A stretch of DNA of 6,790 bases, taken from assembly GCA_040255345.1 (NCBI GenBank), contig JBDZUV010000154.1:1-6790 (forward strand), read 5' to 3'. Below the pieces are notes generated by a model. The model was not told where the DNA came from. It searched no databases and was given only the letters and a program-made list of their open reading frames with translations. This document shows, one piece after another, positions 4,773 through 6,790 of the stretch. The DNA comes from JAFDWI01 sp040255345. GTDB taxonomy: Bacteria; Actinomycetota; Acidimicrobiia; Acidimicrobiales; Iamiaceae. Position numbers and translations under genes: made by a program. Each line of letters begins with the position of its first letter. Position 1 is the first letter of the stretch.

Positions 4773-6790
4773 GCCCACTCACCACTGCTGATTTCGCCGC
4801 ATTCTTCGGCGAAGTCTGGGGCGGCGCCGAGCCGTTCGCCTGGCAGCAAGAGCTGCTCGAGCGCATCGTCGCCGAGCGTCGATGGCCCGACCTGGTCGAC
4901 CTGCCGACAGGGCTGGGGAAGACCGCGACCGTCGACATCGCATTGTTCAGCCTCGCGATCGAGACGACGACCGAATCAGACCGCTCACTTTGGCAATTGC
5001 CGCACCGCATCGTGATGGTGGTCGACCGACGGGTGATCGTCGACCAGGCCTACGATCGGGCGTCGGCACTGCGCGAAGCGATTCTGGGCGCATCGGCCGA
5101 CTCGATCGCCGGACACGTTCATAAGGCTCTTCTGCGACGAGCTGGACTGGCGGAGTCGGCAGACAAGGCCGGAGCCACGCCACCGCTGCTCACATCGGTG
5201 TTGCGCGGTGGCATCGTGCGCGACGAGGCCTGGGCTCGTCGGCCTGAGATTCCCGCGGTCATCGCGAGCACGGTCGACCAGGTCGGCTCGCGGTTGCTGT
5301 TCCGTGGCTATGGGTTGTCGACCGGAGCTCGACCGATCCACGCAGGGCTGCTGGCGAACGACACGCTCTACCTGCTCGACGAAGTGCAACTGGCCCGACC
5401 CTTCGCGGAAACGCTCGATGCAGTCGACCATTTGTCACGTCGCGGCGCGCCGCGGGCGGTGCCGCGTCGTTTCGGCATCGTCCAACTCTCGGCGACACCG
5501 GGAACCGAGGTCACCGAGCGGTTCCCGAGCACGCCGCTCTGTCGGCCGTCGGTCGCTCCGCACACCGTGGAGTCCGAGTCGCCCGTAGCGATCACCGCGC
5601 GACGGACCGGCAATTCGAAGCCTGCCGAACTGATCGAGGTGAAGGTGCCCACTGACGCCGGGAAGGCGAATGAGGCAATGGCCAAGGCTGCGGCAACCGC
5701 CATCCTGGCAAGACGCAGCGACGCCACACGGTTGGCGGTGATCGTGAACCGGGTGGACGCGGCTCGCCGGATTGCGCGGCGGCTTGCTACCGAGGCGGCG
5801 AAGGACGGCGGCTTCGACGTCGTCTTGTTGACCGGGCGGATGCGCCCAGCCGATCGCGACGACCTGCTCACCACCGGGCAGATCGGCCGTGCGGCGCTCG
5901 GTCCGGATATCGGCAGTGCTATCGATGAGGACCACGCCGCAGCGTTGGGTCTGAGTTCGCGTCTAAAACCCGGGCCCCGGAATGCCGAGGATCGGCCGGT
6001 CATCGTCGTCGCCACCCAGTCGATCGAGGCCGGTGCCGACTTCGATTTCGACGTCCTTGTCACTGAGTGTGCGAGTCTCGACGCGCTGCGGCAACGGTTC
6101 GGCCGAGTCGATCGTGACGGTCAGCGATGGGTGACTGGTCGGGTGGTCGAAAGTGCGGTGCTCTGCCGCTCGGTGGATGTGAGTGGCAAATCGGTCGACC
6201 CGGTGTATGGGTCCGCGATTCACGCGACCTGGCGCTGGCTGCAGCGCCAACAAAGTGTCGACTTCGGCTATCGCGCCATGGACGATCCGGACCGTGACGA
6301 ATTGGCGACGTTGCTGCCACCGGTTGACCATGCGCCGCTGCTGTCGTCCAGTCATCTGGAGCGCTGGTGTCAGACGTCGGAGCGGGACATTTCGGCCGAG
6401 CCCGATGTCGTGCAATGGCTGCACGGGATCGAGGCGACCAGCGATGTCGCCGATGTACACGTCATCTGGCGGGAGGGCTTCGATCCGGCGTTGTTCGGTT
6501 GGGGTCCTGAATCCGTCGAAGACCGCGACGACAACGAAGTGGGCGAACTTCGGCGGCGGGTCACCGAGGCGATCGAGTTGGTGCCGCCGATGGCGGCGGA
6601 GTCCCTGGCCGTGCCGATCGGCGAAGTGCGCCGCTGGCTACGCGGTGACGGCGGCGACCCGACTCTCTCGGATGCGCCGGCAGCGATCGAGGGCGACCTG
6701 GGCCGACACGATGAGACTCGACTCGAGCGGCAGGTCTGCCGATGGACGGGCGACGGCATCGAGGTGATCGCGCCCGCAGCCATACGACCC
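4769..6790 (+). CDS. cas3: Type I-G Cas3 helicase, 3' end beyond window
   Basis: Cas3 is the superfamily 2 helicase-nuclease recruited by target-bound Cascade to unwind and degrade foreign DNA. The 674 residues present form an uninterrupted frame to the window edge. Visible helicase motifs are: Q-motif-like PFAWQQELL (22-30), Walker A DLPTGLGKT (44-52), motif Ia around IVMVVDRRVIVDQ (81-93), STVDQVGSRLLFRGYG (167-182), Walker B LLDEVQL (202-208), motif III SATPG (241-245), motif V VVATQSIEAGADFDFD (413-428) and motif VI RQRFGRVDRDG (441-451). No HD nuclease signature precedes Walker A. This fits type I-G, where HD usually follows the helicase; that part would be off the right edge. Walker B reads DEVQ where most Cas3 proteins have DEAH or similar. 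The ATG overlaps the csb2 stop as ATGA with only a weak ribosome site, indicating coupled translation from csb2. Confidence 0.93.
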   Translation, partial: MSPLTTADFAAFFGEVWGGAEPFAWQQELLERIVAERRWPDLVDLPTGLGKTATVDIALFSLAIETTTESDRSLWQLPHRIVMVVDRRVIVDQAYDRASALREAILGASADSIAGHVHKALLRRAGLAESADKAGATPPLLTSVLRGGIVRDEAWARRPEIPAVIASTVDQVGSRLLFRGYGLSTGARPIHAGLLANDTLYLLDEVQLARPFAETLDAVDHLSRRGAPRAVPRRFGIVQLSATPGTEVTERFPSTPLCRPSVAPHTVESESPVAITARRTGNSKPAELIEVKVPTDAGKANEAMAKAAATAILARRSDATRLAVIVNRVDAARRIARRLATEAAKDGGFDVVLLTGRMRPADRDDLLTTGQIGRAALGPDIGSAIDEDHAAALGLSSRLKPGPRNAEDRPVIVVATQSIEAGADFDFDVLVTECASLDALRQRFGRVDRDGQRWVTGRVVESAVLCRSVDVSGKSVDPVYGSAIHATWRWLQRQQSVDFGYRAMDDPDRDELATLLPPVDHAPLLSSSHLERWCQTSERDISAEPDVVQWLHGIEATSDVADVHVIWREGFDPALFGWGPESVEDRDDNEVGELRRRVTEAIELVPPMAAESLAVPIGEVRRWLRGDGGDPTLSDAPAAIEGDLGRHDETRLERQVCRWTGDGIEVIAPAAIRP

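Noticed and set aside
5368..6063. Minus-strand ORFs inside cas3
   Set aside because: They are shadows of the helicase frame with no motifs of their own. The plus strand carries the full set of helicase motifs here.
1..6790. CRISPR array or degenerate repeats
   Set aside because: I saw no direct repeats of 25-40 bases with regular spacers on either strand; an array is expected outside the window.

Overview
This is a GC-rich window, probably from a high-GC actinomycetote. Two things point there: a GlnD that resembles the actinobacterial PII uridylyltransferase, and a GlnR-type nitrogen box upstream of it. No RNA gene or CRISPR repeat was found. The species cannot be named from this sequence.

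Left end (1-572, minus strand): the 5' end of glnD runs off the left edge. In front of it is a 51-codon ORF whose N-terminus looks like a decayed ammonium transporter (AmtB) start and whose C-terminus looks like the tail of a PII protein (GlnB/GlnK). Its TGA overlaps the glnD GTG as GTGA. Further upstream are a strong ribosome binding site and four GlnR-type half-sites at exact 11-bp periodicity (535-572). I read this as an amtB-glnB-glnD operon whose middle has been deleted, leaving promoter, operator, RBS and glnD in place.

Middle (573-1764): mostly eroded or non-coding DNA. It holds a plus-strand DUF433 gene (734-960) broken by a one-base frameshift and by loss of its start codon. Beyond that lie about 800 bases with no convincing gene. 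They do contain a sigma70-like promoter, a perfect 13-bp hairpin, a pair of competing hairpins and a 64-codon ORF with a good RBS. This may be a long leader for the cas genes, or relics of earlier insertions at the boundary of the island.

Right part (1765-6790, plus strand): a tightly coupled type I-G (formerly I-U) CRISPR-Cas interference operon. It reads csb1 (Cas7 backbone), csb2 (Cas5-Cas6 fusion) and cas3 (helicase, running off the right edge). The stop/start overlaps TGATG and ATGA join the three genes. Csb2 should process crRNA and cap its 5' end, Csb1 should form the backbone along the spacer, and Cas3 should unwind and degrade target DNA. The large subunit (Csx17/Cas8g or Csb3), the Cas3 HD nuclease domain, the adaptation genes and the array are not in the window and would be expected to the right.
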